Shown here in pieces: positions 49,079 to 60,266 of a stretch of DNA of 64,000 bases. Position 1 is the stretch's first letter, and the number at the start of each line of letters is the position of its first letter. The notes beneath the pieces were generated by a model that worked only from the letters and a program-made list of their open reading frames with translations, ran no database searches and had not been told where the DNA came from. Source of the stretch: Hoeflea sp. IMCC20628 (GTDB lineage Bacteria > Pseudomonadota > Alphaproteobacteria > Rhizobiales > Rhizobiaceae); NCBI RefSeq assembly GCF_001011155.1, contig NZ_CP011479.1, forward strand, positions 4,475,662 through 4,539,661, in the 5' to 3' direction. The position numbers were made by a program, and so were the translations under genes.

Positions 49079-50367
49079 CCGCTGCAGCAGCACCCGAATT
49101 CGCAACCGCCGCGGAAACGGCGTTCATCTTCAACACGCTGCTGTTCCTCATTGGCGGCTTCCTCGTCATGTGGATGGCGGCAGGCTTTGCCATGCTCGAA
49201 GCCGGCCTGGTTCGCTCCAAGAACGTCTCGATGCAGTGCCTCAAGAACATTGCGCTCTACTCGATTGCGGGCCTGATGTTCTGGGTCATCGGCTATTCAC
49301 TGATGTACACCAACGTCAATGGCGGCTTTTTCGGCACGCCAATGCCTTACAGCTGGCCTGATGCCGGCGCCGCCAACGAGGGCGACTATTCCGTTGCCTC
49401 GGACTGGTTCTTCCAGATGGTGTTCTGCGCCACAACAGCGTCGATCGTTTCGGGCACACTGGCCGAACGCATCAAGCTTTGGCCTTTCCTGATTTTCACT
49501 GCGATCCTGACCGGTGTGCTCTATCCGATCACCGGTTCCTGGCAGTGGGGCGCAGGCTGGCTCAGTGAAGCAGGCTTCTCCGACTTCGCCGGTTCGACGC
49601 TGGTTCACTCGGTCGGTGGCTGGGCAGCTCTCGCAGGCGCCATCATCCTCGGTGCACGTCGGGGCAAATATGGTGCGGACGGCAAGGTCAACGCGATGCC
49701 TGGTTCATCGATGGCTCTGGCGACGCTCGGTACCTTCATCCTGTGGCTCGGCTGGTTTGGCTTCAACGGCGCTTCGCAGTTGGCGCTGGGTTCGAATGGC
49801 GATGCATCCGACATCAGCCGGATCTTTGCCAACACCAATCTCGCAGCCTGCGGCGGCGTGGTTGCGGCGATGATCCTCACCCAGATCATGTACAAGAAGG
49901 TCGACGTTACCATGGCGCTCAACGGCGCACTGGCCGGCCTGGTCTCGATCACTGCTGAACCGCTGATGCCTTCGCCACTGACGGCGATCGTCATTGGCGC
50001 CATCGGCGGTGTGATCGTGGTGTTTGCCGTGCCAATGCTCGACAAGTTCAAGATCGACGATGTGGTTGGTGCCATTCCGGTTCACCTTCTGGCCGGTATC
50101 TGGGGCACGCTGATCGTGCCGTTCTCCAACCCTGACATGTCCTACGGGACGCAGATCCTGGGTATTGTTTCGATCGGCGCCTTCACATTCGTGCTGTCGG
50201 GCGTGGTCTGGTTCATCCTCAAGTCGACCATCGGCATCCGTGCCACGGAAGAACAGGAAATGATGGGTATGGACATGGCGGAAGTCGGTGTCGAAGCCTA
50301 TCCGGAATTCACCAAGGCTTAAGTGCCTTGTAAAAATCCCGTCGGGATGGATATCCATCCTTGCCTT

Positions 50368-50394
50368 GGGGCCCGGTTTTCCGGGCCCCTTTTT
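50368..50394 (+). terminator. Rho-independent terminator after amtB1
   Basis: Arms GGGGCCCGG (50368-50376) and CCGGGCCCC (50381-50389) with TTTT loop, followed by TTTTT. It separates the two glnK-amtB units transcriptionally. Confidence 0.92.
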
Positions 50395-50561
50395 CTTGTG
50401 CGAGCCGCGCTTCTGAACGCGGACTGCCATTGGCGTGAAAATCAGCAGTGATCAAAAAGACGCCAGTTGCTGCGGTGAAACTGCACAAAATACCGCCACT
50501 TTGCTTCTGATGCGGGCTTGCTGCCCGCTGTTTTGGCTGAATTTGTGCGGCAAGACCGAAC

Positions 50562-50577
50562 TGGCACGGCTTTTGAT
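50562..50577 (+). promoter_or_regulatory. Sigma-54-type promoter of glnK2-amtB2
   Basis: TGGCACG-N4-TTGAT, close to the consensus, about 88 bp upstream of the glnK2 ATG, nearly the same distance as at copy 1. A different leader hairpin CCGGCA/TGCCGG lies at 50600-50619. Confidence 0.65.
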
Positions 50578-50627
50578 AGAGGATTGTCAGGTGGGTGGTC
50601 CGGCATGTCGGATTGCCGGTTGGTACA

Positions 50628-51128
<501 letters not shown>

Positions 51129-52397
51129 TTGCCACAAGCACAATGGACAAGGGCGACACCACGTTCATGCTGGTCTCGACCATCCTGGTGCTGCTGATGA
51201 TCCTGCCCGGCCTGGCGCTGTTTTATGGCGGTCTGGTCCGTACCAAGAACATGCTGTCGGTGTTGATCCAATGCACACTGATCACCGCGATGGTGATGGT
51301 GATCTGGGTTCTCTACGGCTATTCCTTCGCCTTTGGCGGTTCGGAAAGCGCCTACTGGGGCGGCACAGCCAAGATGTTCCTGGCCGGTGTTACGCCAGCC
51401 AGCGAAGCGGCCACCTTCTCTGAAGGCGTCAATATTCCGGAATACATCTTCATTGCCTTCCAGATGACTTTCGCCTGCATTACTCCGGCCCTGATTGTCG
51501 GCGCTTTTGCCGAGCGCATCCGGTTTTCGGCGGTCATGTTGTTCGTGGCGCTCTGGGTCACCTTCGTCTACTTCCCGATTGCTCACATGGTGTGGGACGC
51601 CAACGGGTTGTTGTTCAAAATGGGCGCGCTTGATTTCGCCGGTGGAACCGTTGTGCATATCAATGCCGGCATTGCCGGTCTGGTTGGCGCAATCATGGTT
51701 GGCAAGCGGACCGGGTTCGGACGTGACATGATGGCACCGCATTCGATGACGCTGACAATGGTCGGTGCAGCGCTGTTGTGGTTTGGCTGGTTCGGTTTCA
51801 ACGCCGGCTCCAATCTCGAAGCCAATGGCGGCGCGGCTCTGGCGATGATCAACACCTTTACCGCAACCGCAGGCGCAATCCTGGCCTGGACGGTGATCGA
51901 AACCCTGCATCGCGGCAAGGCATCGCTGCTCGGCGCGGTCTCGGGCATGATTGCCGGTCTTGTCGCTGTCACACCTGCTGCGGGCTTCTCAGGCCCGGTT
52001 GGCGCCATCGCGCTGGGCGCGGTCGCATCGGCGGTCTGCTACTACTTCGTTGCCGTGGTGAAGAACAAGTTCGGCTATGACGACACGGCCGATGTGTTCG
52101 GCATCCACGGCATTGGCGGCATTGTCGGTGCGCTTGGAACGGCTGTTGTCAATATGCCGGGCCTTGGCGGCGCCGGTGGCGAAGACTATGCGGTCGGATC
52201 GCAGTTCATGATCCAGGCCTCGGCAGTCGGCATCACCATCGTGTGGTGTGGCATTGCCTCATTCATTCTCTACAAGATCGTCGACATGACGCTTGGCCTT
52301 CGTGTCAGCGTTGAAGACGAACGCCAGGGTCTCGACCTGGCCTCGCATGGGGAAGCCGCTTACCACGGCTAAATCAGCTGCCAGAACTCGAAAAAAG

Positions 52398-52427
52398 GCG
52401 CGGCCCGCAGATTTCGGGCCGCGCTTT
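52398..52427 (+). terminator. Hairpin terminator after amtB2
   Basis: Arms GCGCGGCCCG (52398-52407) and CGGGCCGCGC (52415-52424), 7-nt loop, followed by only TTTG, so termination may be partial. Confidence 0.7.
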
Positions 52428-52542
52428 GCGTTTGGAGGCGTCCAAACACTCCATGGTTAATGCCGTATTAACCCGGCACCGGTTAGGTTTGCCCGAGATG
52501 GGGTCACCAAGGGCCCAAAACCCGATTCGGACACGTTGAACC

Positions 52543-55188
52543 ATGCAGTCAGGCTCTTCCACTCTTTCATCAGGCGCATCATCACGCAGTTCCATGCTCG
52601 GCGATTTGCTGCGACGGCAGATCAGATTTGTTGCCGGAGTGGTGATGTTCGCCGGTCTGGCGGTTGCCATCGCCGCGCTTGCTACATGGAACGTCGCCGA
52701 TCCGAGCTTTTCCAACGCCAATGGCGCTGTGCCTCACAATGCCCTCGGGTTTGCCGGTGCGGCGTTTTCTGATCTGGTCATGCAGTTTTTCGGGCTGGCC
52801 GGCATTATCGGCCTGCTGCCTTTTCTTTTCTGGGCGCTCGGTCTGGTGCGCAACCGTCCCGTCGACCGGATTTCGCGGAGAGGTGCCGCCTGGTTTGGCG
52901 GCGCATGGCTGACTGCCGCCCTGTTCGGTCTGATGCCAAGTTCGCAGAGCTGGCCGTTGCCCAACGGACTCGGCGGCGTGCTTGGCGACATGGCGCTCAA
53001 GATCCCGTCGCTGTTCACCGGCGGCTTCCCCTCCGGAATTGTCGCCGTCATTCTGGGCCTACTGCTGGCACCGCCGGCTGGCTGGCTGCTCGTCTACGGC
53101 GCAGGTCTCATCGGCCGCCCTGCCAATGATGACGTGCATGACGCAAAGACTGTCGAGGACGAGGATGAAGACGATGTGTCGAGTGGTTCGCTGGCACTCG
53201 GCGCCATCGTCCATGGCTGGTACACATTGCGTGGCCGCATGAAGCGCTTGATCAATCTGGTCACATTGCGCAAGCTGCGTGCACTGCCCGATGGTCCGCT
53301 GGATCTTAACAATGATTACGAACGGTCCGCTGGCGCTCCCTACGGGGATCTGCCGCCAACTGGATCGGAACGGGTCGAACCCGGCTTTGGCGAGGCTTCC
53401 CAGAGGCGGTCCATGCCGGTCGATGATGCGCCGCCATTTGATATTGATGATGACGGGTTGCCTGAAGGCGTGCTTTCGGACGACCTCGATGATGAAGATG
53501 AGGATCCGGCTGCCGATTGGCGCCAGCAGGACGCCCCGGAGCGACCTTCACCGCCAGCGCGACCGGCTGTGGCTTCACCGCGGATTTCCGCGCCGGCCGA
53601 GCGGCCCAAGCCCGGAGCCCGGGTGCAGCGTGATGCGCAAGGCTCGATGCTCAAGGACCATGGCTTCCAGCTGCCATCGGTGCACCTGTTGAATGAACCG
53701 CCGCATGTGGTCAAGGATAGCTCGCTGTCGCCGCAGGAGCTTGAACAGAATGCCCGCATGCTGGAAGGCGTGCTGGAAGATTTCGGCGTCAAGGGCGAGA
53801 TCATTCATGTCCGTCCCGGTCCTGTGGTGACATTGTATGAACTTGAACCCGCACCGGGCATCAAATCCTCGCGCGTGATCGGCCTTGCCGATGACATAGC
53901 GCGCTCGATGAGCGCCATCGCGGCGCGTGTCGCCGTTGTTCCGGGCCGCAACGCCATCGGCATCGAATTGCCGAACCAGAAGCGCGAAACCGTCTATTTG
54001 CGTGAGTTGATTGCCAGCCGGGATTTTGAAACTTCCAAGGCAAAGCTCGGACTGGCGCTCGGCAAGACCATCGGCGGCGAACCGGTGATCGTGGATCTTG
54101 CCAAGATGCCGCATGTGCTGGTTGCCGGTACCACTGGCTCGGGCAAGTCGGTGGCCATCAACACGATGATCCTGTCGATCCTTTACAGGATGGACCCGTC
54201 AAAGTGCCGGCTGATCATGATCGATCCGAAGATGCTCGAGCTTTCGGTCTATGACGGCATTCCGCATTTGCTCACCCCGGTGGTGACAGACCCGAAGAAA
54301 GCTGTTGTGGCGCTCAAATGGACCGTCCGCGAGATGGAGCAGCGCTACAAGAACATGTCGAAAATCGGCGTGCGCAATATCGACGGATTCAACTCGCGGG
54401 TCGAGCAGGCAAAGGCCTCGGGCGAACCGATCACCCGCACGGTGCAGACCGGTTTTGACCGCAACACCGGCGAGGCGGTTTACGAGACCGAGGAATTCGA
54501 TCTGACGCCGCTGCCCTATATCGTCGTGCTGATCGACGAGATGGCCGATCTGATGATGGTGGCCGGCAAGGACATCGAAGGCGCGGTGCAGCGGCTGGCG
54601 CAGATGGCGCGTGCTGCCGGTATCCACGTCATCATGGCGACCCAGCGGCCTTCGGTCGATGTCATCACCGGCACGATCAAGGCCAACTTCCCGACCCGTA
54701 TTTCCTTCCAGGTGACCTCGAAGATCGATTCGCGCACCATTCTGGGCGAGCAGGGCGGCGAACAGCTGCTGGGCATGGGCGACATGCTCTATATGGCTGG
54801 TGGCGGCCGCATCCAGCGCGTTCACGGCCCATTTGTCTCGGACAAGGAAGTCGAGGACGTCGTTTCCTTCCTCAAGACCCAGGGCGTGCCGGAATATCTT
54901 GATTCGATCACCGAGGATGATGACGAGAGTGACGGCGGCGGCGGCGGGGGGCCGGCCGGAACTTCCAATCTGGCTGATTCGGAAGACCCCTATGATCAGG
55001 CGGTGGCGATTGTGCTGCGCGACGGCAAGGCGTCCACCTCCTATATCCAGCGCCGGCTCGGTATCGGTTACAACCGTGCTGCATCCCTGATCGAACGCAT
55101 GGAAAATGAAGGCGTCATCAGTGCCGCCAATCATGCCGGAAAACGTGAAATCCTTGTTCCTACCGAAGACGATATAGATCCGCTCTAG
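52543..55188 (+). CDS. ftsK: DNA translocase FtsK
   Basis: Pumps DNA toward the dif site at cell division and activates XerCD. The 881-residue protein has a four-segment membrane N-terminus (about residues 25-195), an acidic, Pro-rich linker with [14 protein letters not shown] between, and a RecA-like motor: Walker A GTTGSGKS near residue 530, Walker [13 protein letters not shown] near residue 662, and a winged-helix gamma domain at the end ([20 protein letters not shown]) for recognising KOPS. ATG 52543 lacks a strong ribosome-binding site. Confidence 0.97.
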   Translation: MQSGSSTLSSGASSRSSMLGDLLRRQIRFVAGVVMFAGLAVAIAALATWNVADPSFSNANGAVPHNALGFAGAAFSDLVMQFFGLAGIIGLLPFLFWALGLVRNRPVDRISRRGAAWFGGAWLTAALFGLMPSSQSWPLPNGLGGVLGDMALKIPSLFTGGFPSGIVAVILGLLLAPPAGWLLVYGAGLIGRPANDDVHDAKTVEDEDEDDVSSGSLALGAIVHGWYTLRGRMKRLINLVTLRKLRALPDGPLDLNNDYERSAGAPYGDLPPTGSERVEPGFGEASQRRSMPVDDAPPFDIDDDGLPEGVLSDDLDDEDEDPAADWRQQDAPERPSPPARPAVASPRISAPAERPKPGARVQRDAQGSMLKDHGFQLPSVHLLNEPPHVVKDSSLSPQELEQNARMLEGVLEDFGVKGEIIHVRPGPVVTLYELEPAPGIKSSRVIGLADDIARSMSAIAARVAVVPGRNAIGIELPNQKRETVYLRELIASRDFETSKAKLGLALGKTIGGEPVIVDLAKMPHVLVAGTTGSGKSVAINTMILSILYRMDPSKCRLIMIDPKMLELSVYDGIPHLLTPVVTDPKKAVVALKWTVREMEQRYKNMSKIGVRNIDGFNSRVEQAKASGEPITRTVQTGFDRNTGEAVYETEEFDLTPLPYIVVLIDEMADLMMVAGKDIEGAVQRLAQMARAAGIHVIMATQRPSVDVITGTIKANFPTRISFQVTSKIDSRTILGEQGGEQLLGMGDMLYMAGGGRIQRVHGPFVSDKEVEDVVSFLKTQGVPEYLDSITEDDDESDGGGGGGPAGTSNLADSEDPYDQAVAIVLRDGKASTSYIQRRLGIGYNRAASLIERMENEGVISAANHAGKREILVPTEDDIDPL

Positions 55189-55250
55189 GCGCGTCACACT
55201 GGCGCCGTACTCTTGCGCGACATGACGGTTGAAACGAAACGGAGACAGAA

Positions 55251-55931
55251 ATGTCGAAATTGACCACTTCCACCAAGACAGAACGGCACGATCCGGCGCG
55301 ACGGGCGCTTATGGGCGCAGGGTTAGGTCTGGGACTGTCGCTGATGGCGGCGGCCACCGGACTTCTGTCTTTCCCCGGCAGTGCGCGCGCATCTGACGCG
55401 GCGCAGAAACTGGCCGATCATTTTTCCTCGGTCAAAACCATGACCGGCGAGTTCATTCAGTTCGGACCCAATGGCGAACAGACCGGCGGCAAGTTCTTCA
55501 TCGATCGTCCCGGCAAATTGCGTTTCAACTATGAGGCTCCTTCCGCGATCCGGGTGATTGCCGACGGCAAGGCCGTGGTGATCGGCAATCGCAAGCTCCG
55601 GACCTGGGATCTCTATCCTCTCGACAAGACGCCACTGAAGCTGCTTCTGTCGGAACGGATCGACCTTTCGGCCGATACCGTGCAGTCGGTGACCGAAGAT
55701 CCTGATCTGACCACGATCATTCTTGGCAACAAATCGATCTTTGGCGATTCGACCATCAGCATGATGTTTGATCCGAAGACGTTTGAACTGAGGCAGTGGA
55801 CCATTCGCGATGCTCAGGGCAAAGACACCTCGGTGATGATTTTCAATGTCCGGACCGGGGTCAAATTCGCCAAGAATGTCTTCAAGGTGCCTTACGAGGA
55901 AGTCCACAAGACCCAGCGCGGCGGCGGCTGA
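55251..55931 (+). CDS. lolA: Outer-membrane lipoprotein carrier protein LolA
   Basis: Periplasmic chaperone that shuttles lipoproteins from LolCDE to LolB. The 226-residue product has a signal peptide (ends near SARASDA) and the LolA fold: MTGEFIQFGPNGEQTGGKFFI and RPGKLRFNYEAPS, then DLTTIILGNKS. It lies between ftsK and xthA, a usual rhizobial order. Confidence 0.92.
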   Translation: MSKLTTSTKTERHDPARRALMGAGLGLGLSLMAAATGLLSFPGSARASDAAQKLADHFSSVKTMTGEFIQFGPNGEQTGGKFFIDRPGKLRFNYEAPSAIRVIADGKAVVIGNRKLRTWDLYPLDKTPLKLLLSERIDLSADTVQSVTEDPDLTTIILGNKSIFGDSTISMMFDPKTFELRQWTIRDAQGKDTSVMIFNVRTGVKFAKNVFKVPYEEVHKTQRGGG

Positions 55932-56059
55932 ACCGGGTTGATGCCTGCTATAATTTGTGGATGAACGCCGAAATGCTCTGAACCGGCAGGATCGGGTTGC
56001 CCTGCTTCGGCTTATCGGCCAAACAAAGGCAAGCATCCATCCACAAAGGCGATTTCGAT

Positions 56060-56872
56060 TTGGCGTTTTCCGTTACGACCTGGAATATCAACTCTGTCCG
56101 GCTGCGGCTTCCGCAGGTTCTGCAATTTCTCGAAAGCGCCAGCCCGGACGTTCTGTGCCTGCAGGAAACCAAGTGTCCCAATGATGCGTTCCCGAGCGCA
56201 GCCTTTCGCAAGGCCGGCTATGAGCACATCGCCATCCATGGCCAGAAGGGCTATCACGGGGTTGCCATCGTCTCGCGGCTGCCGTTGTCGGATGATCGCC
56301 GGCAAACCTATTGCGACATTGATCACACCCGCAACATTTCGGCCATTGTGGCAGCACCCGGCTCAAGGCGAATCCGGATTCACAATTTCTATGTGCCGGC
56401 AGGTGGCGATGAGCCTGATCGCGAGATCAACCCGAAATTCGCCCACAAACTCGATTTCATCGAGGAAATGCGCTGTCTGAATGCAGATGCCGAACAGGCT
56501 GATGGTGTGTCCTCGATACTGGTCGGTGATCTCAATATTGCACCGCTGGAAACCGATGTCTGGTCGCACAAGCAATTGTTGAAAGTGGTCAGCCACACCC
56601 CGATCGAGACCGAGAACCTGACATCCATGCAGCAGGATGGCGCCTGGGTTGACCTGATTCGCGCCCACATTCCGCCGGAAGAGAAGATTTTCACCTGGTG
56701 GAGCTACAGGGCCAAGGACTGGGAGGCCGCCGATCGCGGACGTCGTCTCGACCATGTCTGGTCGTCAGCCGACCTGTTGCCATTGCTGTCGCGCGTTGAC
56801 GTGTTGCGCGAAGCCCGGGGCTGGGAGCGGCCGTCGGACCACGTGCCGGTGACAGCGCATTTCAATTTCTGA
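56060..56872 (+). CDS. xthA: Exodeoxyribonuclease III
   Basis: Base-excision AP endonuclease and 3'-phosphodiesterase. The 270-residue enzyme has VTTWNINSVRLRLPQV, LQETKCPND, GYHGVAIVSRLPL, HNFYVPAGGDEPD, GDLNIAP with the metal/catalytic Asp-Asn, and the terminal RRLDHVWSS and SDHVPV. Start TTG 56060 is favoured because the protein then begins LAFSVTTWNIN like rhizobial XthA; longer frame to 55997 has no support. Confidence 0.94.
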   Translation: MAFSVTTWNINSVRLRLPQVLQFLESASPDVLCLQETKCPNDAFPSAAFRKAGYEHIAIHGQKGYHGVAIVSRLPLSDDRRQTYCDIDHTRNISAIVAAPGSRRIRIHNFYVPAGGDEPDREINPKFAHKLDFIEEMRCLNADAEQADGVSSILVGDLNIAPLETDVWSHKQLLKVVSHTPIETENLTSMQQDGAWVDLIRAHIPPEEKIFTWWSYRAKDWEAADRGRRLDHVWSSADLLPLLSRVDVLREARGWERPSDHVPVTAHFNF

Positions 56873-56883
56873 ACAGGGTCGTC

Positions 56884-57342
56884 TCAACCCTCGAAGCGAC
56901 CGGCGATCTTGCCGAGATCGGCATTGAGCGTCGCCAGATTGTCACTGATGCGCTGCCGGACAATCCCGGCGATATCAGGATATTCCTCGAGCATGCGCCG
57001 GAACAATGGTCGGTTGATTCGGATGACCTCTGCATTGTCGGGCGCAATCGCCGTCATAGAGCGGTTGATCGCGGTGACCATCGCCAGTTCACCCAGCAGA
57101 GCGCCGCGTTCGGCGAAGCCCAGTGCAGTCGCATGGCCATCGCGGCCGGTCCGGGTCAGCTCAAAACGGCCATCGGCGACGACAAAGGCGCAATCGGCTG
57201 GCGCGCCTTCGCGAAACAGCAACTGACCGGCCTGAAACTTGCGCCGTTCGGCGCCGAAGGCAATCAAGCGCAACTTGTCCTCACCGAGATCGCCGAACAG
57301 CGATACGGTCGATAGCAGGGCAATGTCGTCATTCAGGGCCAC
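56884..57342 (-). CDS. Cyclic nucleotide-binding-domain (Crp-like) protein
   Basis: A 152-residue protein consisting of a single cNMP-binding fold with GRDGHATALGFAERGALLGELAMV. It has no DNA-binding domain. The GTG start at 57342 follows AAGGAGG. Residues corresponding to the phosphate-binding cassette are only partly kept, so ligand binding is uncertain. Position next to the cenR-like gene suggests a signalling role. Confidence 0.85.
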   Translation of the reverse strand: MALNDDIALLSTVSLFGDLGEDKLRLIAFGAERRKFQAGQLLFREGAPADCAFVVADGRFELTRTGRDGHATALGFAERGALLGELAMVTAINRSMTAIAPDNAEVIRINRPLFRRMLEEYPDIAGIVRQRISDNLATLNADLGKIAGRFEG

Positions 57343-57487
57343 GCGTGACCTCCTTGAGATCCAGTGTCAGGCAATGTTGCCCGTTCCTGCGGCGCCGCGT
57401 TCAGATGAACCCGCAAAGACGCCACAACACTTTGAATCAATGCATCTATCCTATCACCTGCAGATGTCCATGCCAGTGTCCCCTGCC

Positions 57488-58171
57488 TCAGGGGATGATC
57501 TTGTAGCCACCGCTTTCGGTAACCAGGATTTCCGCATTTGAAGGATCGGCCTCGATCTTCTGACGCAGGCGGTAAACATGGGTTTCCAGCGTGTGGGTGG
57601 TAACGCCCGAATTGTAGCCCCAGACCTCTTCCAGCAGTACATCACGGGTGACGACTTTCTGATCAGCCCGGTACAGATAGCGGATGATTGCGGCTTCCTT
57701 CTCGGTCAGCCGGATCTTGCCGCCCTTGTCATCGAGCAACAATTTCTGGCTTGGCTTGAAGGTGTAAGGGCCAACGGTGAAGGTGGCGTCCTCGCTCTGC
57801 TCATGCTGGCGCAGTTGCGCGCGAATGCGAGCCAGCAGCACCGCAAAACGGAACGGCTTGGTGACATAATCATTGGCACCGGCTTCCAGACCCAGAATCG
57901 TATCGGAATCGGTGTCATGGCCGGTGAGCATGATGATCGGCGATTTGAAACCGCCCTTGCGCAACAGCTTGACCGCCTCGCGCCCATCCATATCCGGCAG
58001 CCCGACATCCATGATCAGCAGGTCGACATGGTTGGCTCTTGCGGTCTGGACGCCCTTGGTGGCCGAGGCCTCCTGCGAGATTGCAAATTCCTCATACAGT
58101 GAAAGCTGTTCGACAAGGGTTTCTCTGAGATCGTTGTCGTCATCCACCAGCAGGATCGAACGTGCGGTCAT
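57488..58171 (-). CDS. OmpR-type response regulator, CenR-like
   Basis: A 227-residue two-component response regulator with receiver Asp55 in LLIMDVGLPDMDG and Lys in DYVTKPF, then a winged-helix domain (RLTEKEAAIIRYLYRA, GVTTHTLETHVYRLRQKIE). It resembles the CenR regulator of cell-envelope functions in alphaproteobacteria, but the match is made from memory. No adjacent histidine kinase. Divergent from an L,D-transpeptidase-like gene, a plausible target. Confidence 0.9.
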   Translation of the reverse strand: MTARSILLVDDDNDLRETLVEQLSLYEEFAISQEASATKGVQTARANHVDLLIMDVGLPDMDGREAVKLLRKGGFKSPIIMLTGHDTDSDTILGLEAGANDYVTKPFRFAVLLARIRAQLRQHEQSEDATFTVGPYTFKPSQKLLLDDKGGKIRLTEKEAAIIRYLYRADQKVVTRDVLLEEVWGYNSGVTTHTLETHVYRLRQKIEADPSNAEILVTESGGYKIIP

Positions 58172-58322
58172 GGCGGCATTCCTTCTTAAGGGTGTCTCCG
58201 GCGCGGATACAGCGCGCCGCTATCAATTTACATCAAATCATATTGTGTCCCTGTTTAGGCACTTTCGGGGCGGTGGCAAAGTGTTAAATATTGCTGACAG
58301 GTCACAGGTGGAGCACTTGATC

Positions 58323-58880
58323 GTGAGACAGACGTTACGGACAGGGCCACGCAAACGGTCCAGACCAGGCACAATCACAGTGCGGGCTTTGCCGGGAGAC
58401 CGGTTAAAGGCGATGGTGCGGTTCGGGCCATTGAGCTTTCGGGCAGCCCTTGGCCGAGGCGGGATTACGATGGTCAAGCGTGAAGGCGATGGCGCGACGC
58501 CGCGTGCGGCGATGGCAGTGATCAGCGGGTTTCGCCGCGCTCGCATGCTGACGCCGGACCAATCGGGCATCCCGCTCAAAAGGGTGGGTGCGCGGGACGG
58601 CTGGTGCGACGCGCCGGCGCATGCGGCCTATAATCGCCACGTCCGGCTGCCCTTTGCCGCCAGTCACGAAACACTGACCCGCGATGATGTACTCTACGAC
58701 TTCGGTTTTGTGCTCGATTGGAACATCGGTTCGCGGCGGCGCGGTGGCGGCAGCGCCATTTTCCTGCATGTGGCCAAACCCGGATTGCCGCCGACACAAG
58801 GATGCGTTGCGCTCAGCCGACGCGATCTGCAGCGATTGATGCCATTTATCAGGTGTGGAACCGTCATTCGCGTCGTTTGA
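58323..58880 (+). CDS. YkuD-type L,D-transpeptidase-family protein
   Basis: A 185-residue protein with the YkuD active-site pattern HVAKPGLPPTQGCVALS (catalytic Cys and His). No clear signal peptide is visible in the chosen frame, which is odd for an envelope enzyme. The GTG at 58323 follows GGAG at ten bases. Early GDGATPR resembles the entry motif of this family (REGDGATP). Likely role: cross-linking or modification of peptidoglycan. It is divergent from the CenR-like gene. Confidence 0.8.
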   Translation: MRQTLRTGPRKRSRPGTITVRALPGDRLKAMVRFGPLSFRAALGRGGITMVKREGDGATPRAAMAVISGFRRARMLTPDQSGIPLKRVGARDGWCDAPAHAAYNRHVRLPFAASHETLTRDDVLYDFGFVLDWNIGSRRRGGGSAIFLHVAKPGLPPTQGCVALSRRDLQRLMPFIRCGTVIRVV

Positions 58881-58959
58881 CAAAAATGCGGGTCGGTTTT
58901 GCCTCACGCGGTGAGCGCTTGGACTCGGCAGCATGAGCGATTGCGCCGTCTTGTCCGGC

Positions 58960-59229
58960 TCAAGGAGTCTTGGACCGATGCGCCTCGACATAGGAGCGCA
59001 ACACCGCATTCATGCGCGTGAGGTGTCCCTTGCCTTGGGATTTGAAAAACTCGAGCACATCGGAATCAACACGCATGCTGACCGGTTCTTTTGTCCTGGT
59101 GTGATTGACCAGAACAGCATCATCCCAAAAATTCTTTGCCAGCTCCGGTGCAGGTTCTGCATTGACGGAAGACTGTGTTTCGCCCCGCTGCTTCATTTCC
59201 CGCAGGTCGCTAAGGCTTCCTCTTTTCAT
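58960..59229 (-). CDS. brnA: BrnA-family antitoxin
   Basis: An 89-residue ribbon-helix-helix-type antitoxin. The C-terminal part KEPVSMRVDSDVLEFFKSQGKGHLTRMNAVLRSYVEAH is that of BrnA. It neutralises BrnT and binds the operon's operator. ATG 59229 after GGGA is preferred; GTG 59244 is possible. Its start overlaps the end of brnT, so the two are translationally coupled. Confidence 0.9.
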   Translation of the reverse strand: MKRGSLSDLREMKQRGETQSSVNAEPAPELAKNFWDDAVLVNHTRTKEPVSMRVDSDVLEFFKSQGKGHLTRMNAVLRSYVEAHRSKTP

Positions 59230-59482
59230 ATTTTTCCCGGTCACGTCGACCTCCTTTCCACGCTGTTATCAGCCGATAAATGCCACCCCTCTTGGTGTAA
59301 ACGACAATGTAAACTTCGCCGTCGACCATACCCAAAGCGATGATGCGGTTTTCGCCGTAATGCTCGCGTGTGTCTTCTTTTTCCAGAACATCGTTTTCAA
59401 AAATCAGAGCCGCTTCCAGCAGGTCAACACCGCGCTTTGCATAAATTTCCGCGCGTTTGGCTTCATCCCATTCAAATTCCAT
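59210..59482 (-). CDS. brnT: BrnT-family toxin
   Basis: A 90-residue RNase toxin of the BrnT (type II) family, related to RelE. It begins FEWDEAKRAEIYAKRGVDL and has REHYGENRIIALGMVDGEVYIVVYTKRGGIYRLITAWKG, the BrnT core. It reads first, before brnA, which is the family's usual order. ATG 59482 with GAGGGC upstream. Upstream lies a 13-bp palindrome operator. Confidence 0.92.
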   Translation of the reverse strand: MEFEWDEAKRAEIYAKRGVDLLEAALIFENDVLEKEDTREHYGENRIIALGMVDGEVYIVVYTKRGGIYRLITAWKGGRRDREKYEKRKP

Positions 59483-59540
59483 CGCTCAGCCCTCGACGAA
59501 AATCTCTCCCGCATTGCAAATTGCCCCGGTTACGGGTGGC

Positions 59541-59583
59541 TGCAAGCGCAATGTATATACTAATTGTATATACATTGCAAGCG
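59541..59583. promoter_or_regulatory. Operator of brnT-brnA: perfect inverted repeat inside direct repeats
   Basis: GCAATGTATATAC (59548-59560) and GTATATACATTGC (59566-59578) are exact inverted copies around TAATT, and TGCAAGCG occurs on both sides (59541-59548 and 59576-59583). TATATAC can be the -10 region. Placement just upstream of brnT and the symmetry suit BrnA autoregulation. Confidence 0.7.
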
Positions 59584-59596
59584 AAGAACAGTCACC

Positions 59597-60244
59597 TCAT
59601 CCGACAACCCGCCAGACCGAGGTGCGCTTGATCTCGCTGTCTTCGAGCGCCCGGGTGACCGGGACCATATAGGTTGCCAGCAATTCCTTCTCGTCGCGGG
59701 GGCAATAGGCCCTGCCCGGATCGCCAACCAGCACGACAGCACGACGCCGCGCCAGTTCTGTCAGCCATGGTTTGATCAGCTCGGCCATGGCCCGGTCATA
59801 AAACACGTCGCCGGCCAGCACGACGTCCCAGCCCTCGTCGGTGCCGACCAGATCCGATGGGCGAATGTTGATGGCGACGTTGTTCTGATCCGCATTGAGC
59901 CGTGTGGCTGTCGCCGACCAGGGGTCGATATCGGCGGCCACGACGGTGCTGGCGCCTGACAGCTTGGCGGCGATGGCGACAAGTCCCGATCCAGTGGCGA
60001 AATCCAGCACAGTCTTGCCTGCAACCAGAGCCGGGTTGTCGATGATATGCCGTGCCAGGCCCTGTCCGCCGGCCCAGGCGAAGGCCCAGAATGGCGGCGG
60101 CAGGCCGAGCGCGTCGAGTTCGTCCTCGGTCTTGAGCCACAAGTCATGCGCCTCATCGGCCAGATGCAGCCGGATCTCCGGAACATGTGGCGGAGCGGCC
60201 AGCGCCGTGTTGGCGCGAATGAAGCTCTCGGGATCGGTTTTCAC
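59597..60244 (-). CDS. Class I SAM-dependent methyltransferase, ETFB lysine methyltransferase-like
   Basis: A 215-residue Rossmann methyltransferase with WAFAWAGGQGLARHI, LDFATGSGLVAIAAKLSGA (SAM motif I) and DVVLAGDVFYDRAM. It resembles METTL20-type enzymes that methylate the electron-transfer flavoprotein beta subunit; L11 methyltransferase-like function is an alternative. Starts with GTG at 60244. The BrnT operator lies immediately downstream of its stop codon. Confidence 0.82.
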   Translation of the reverse strand: MKTDPESFIRANTALAAPPHVPEIRLHLADEAHDLWLKTEDELDALGLPPPFWAFAWAGGQGLARHIIDNPALVAGKTVLDFATGSGLVAIAAKLSGASTVVAADIDPWSATATRLNADQNNVAINIRPSDLVGTDEGWDVVLAGDVFYDRAMAELIKPWLTELARRRAVVLVGDPGRAYCPRDEKELLATYMVPVTRALEDSEIKRTSVWRVVG

Positions 60245-60266
60245 AGTGCTGCCCCGGTACCGGGTT

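Noticed and set aside
54199-55197. 332-codon minus-strand frame opposite ftsK
   Set aside because: Antisense to the FtsK motor domain; no start signal or domain.
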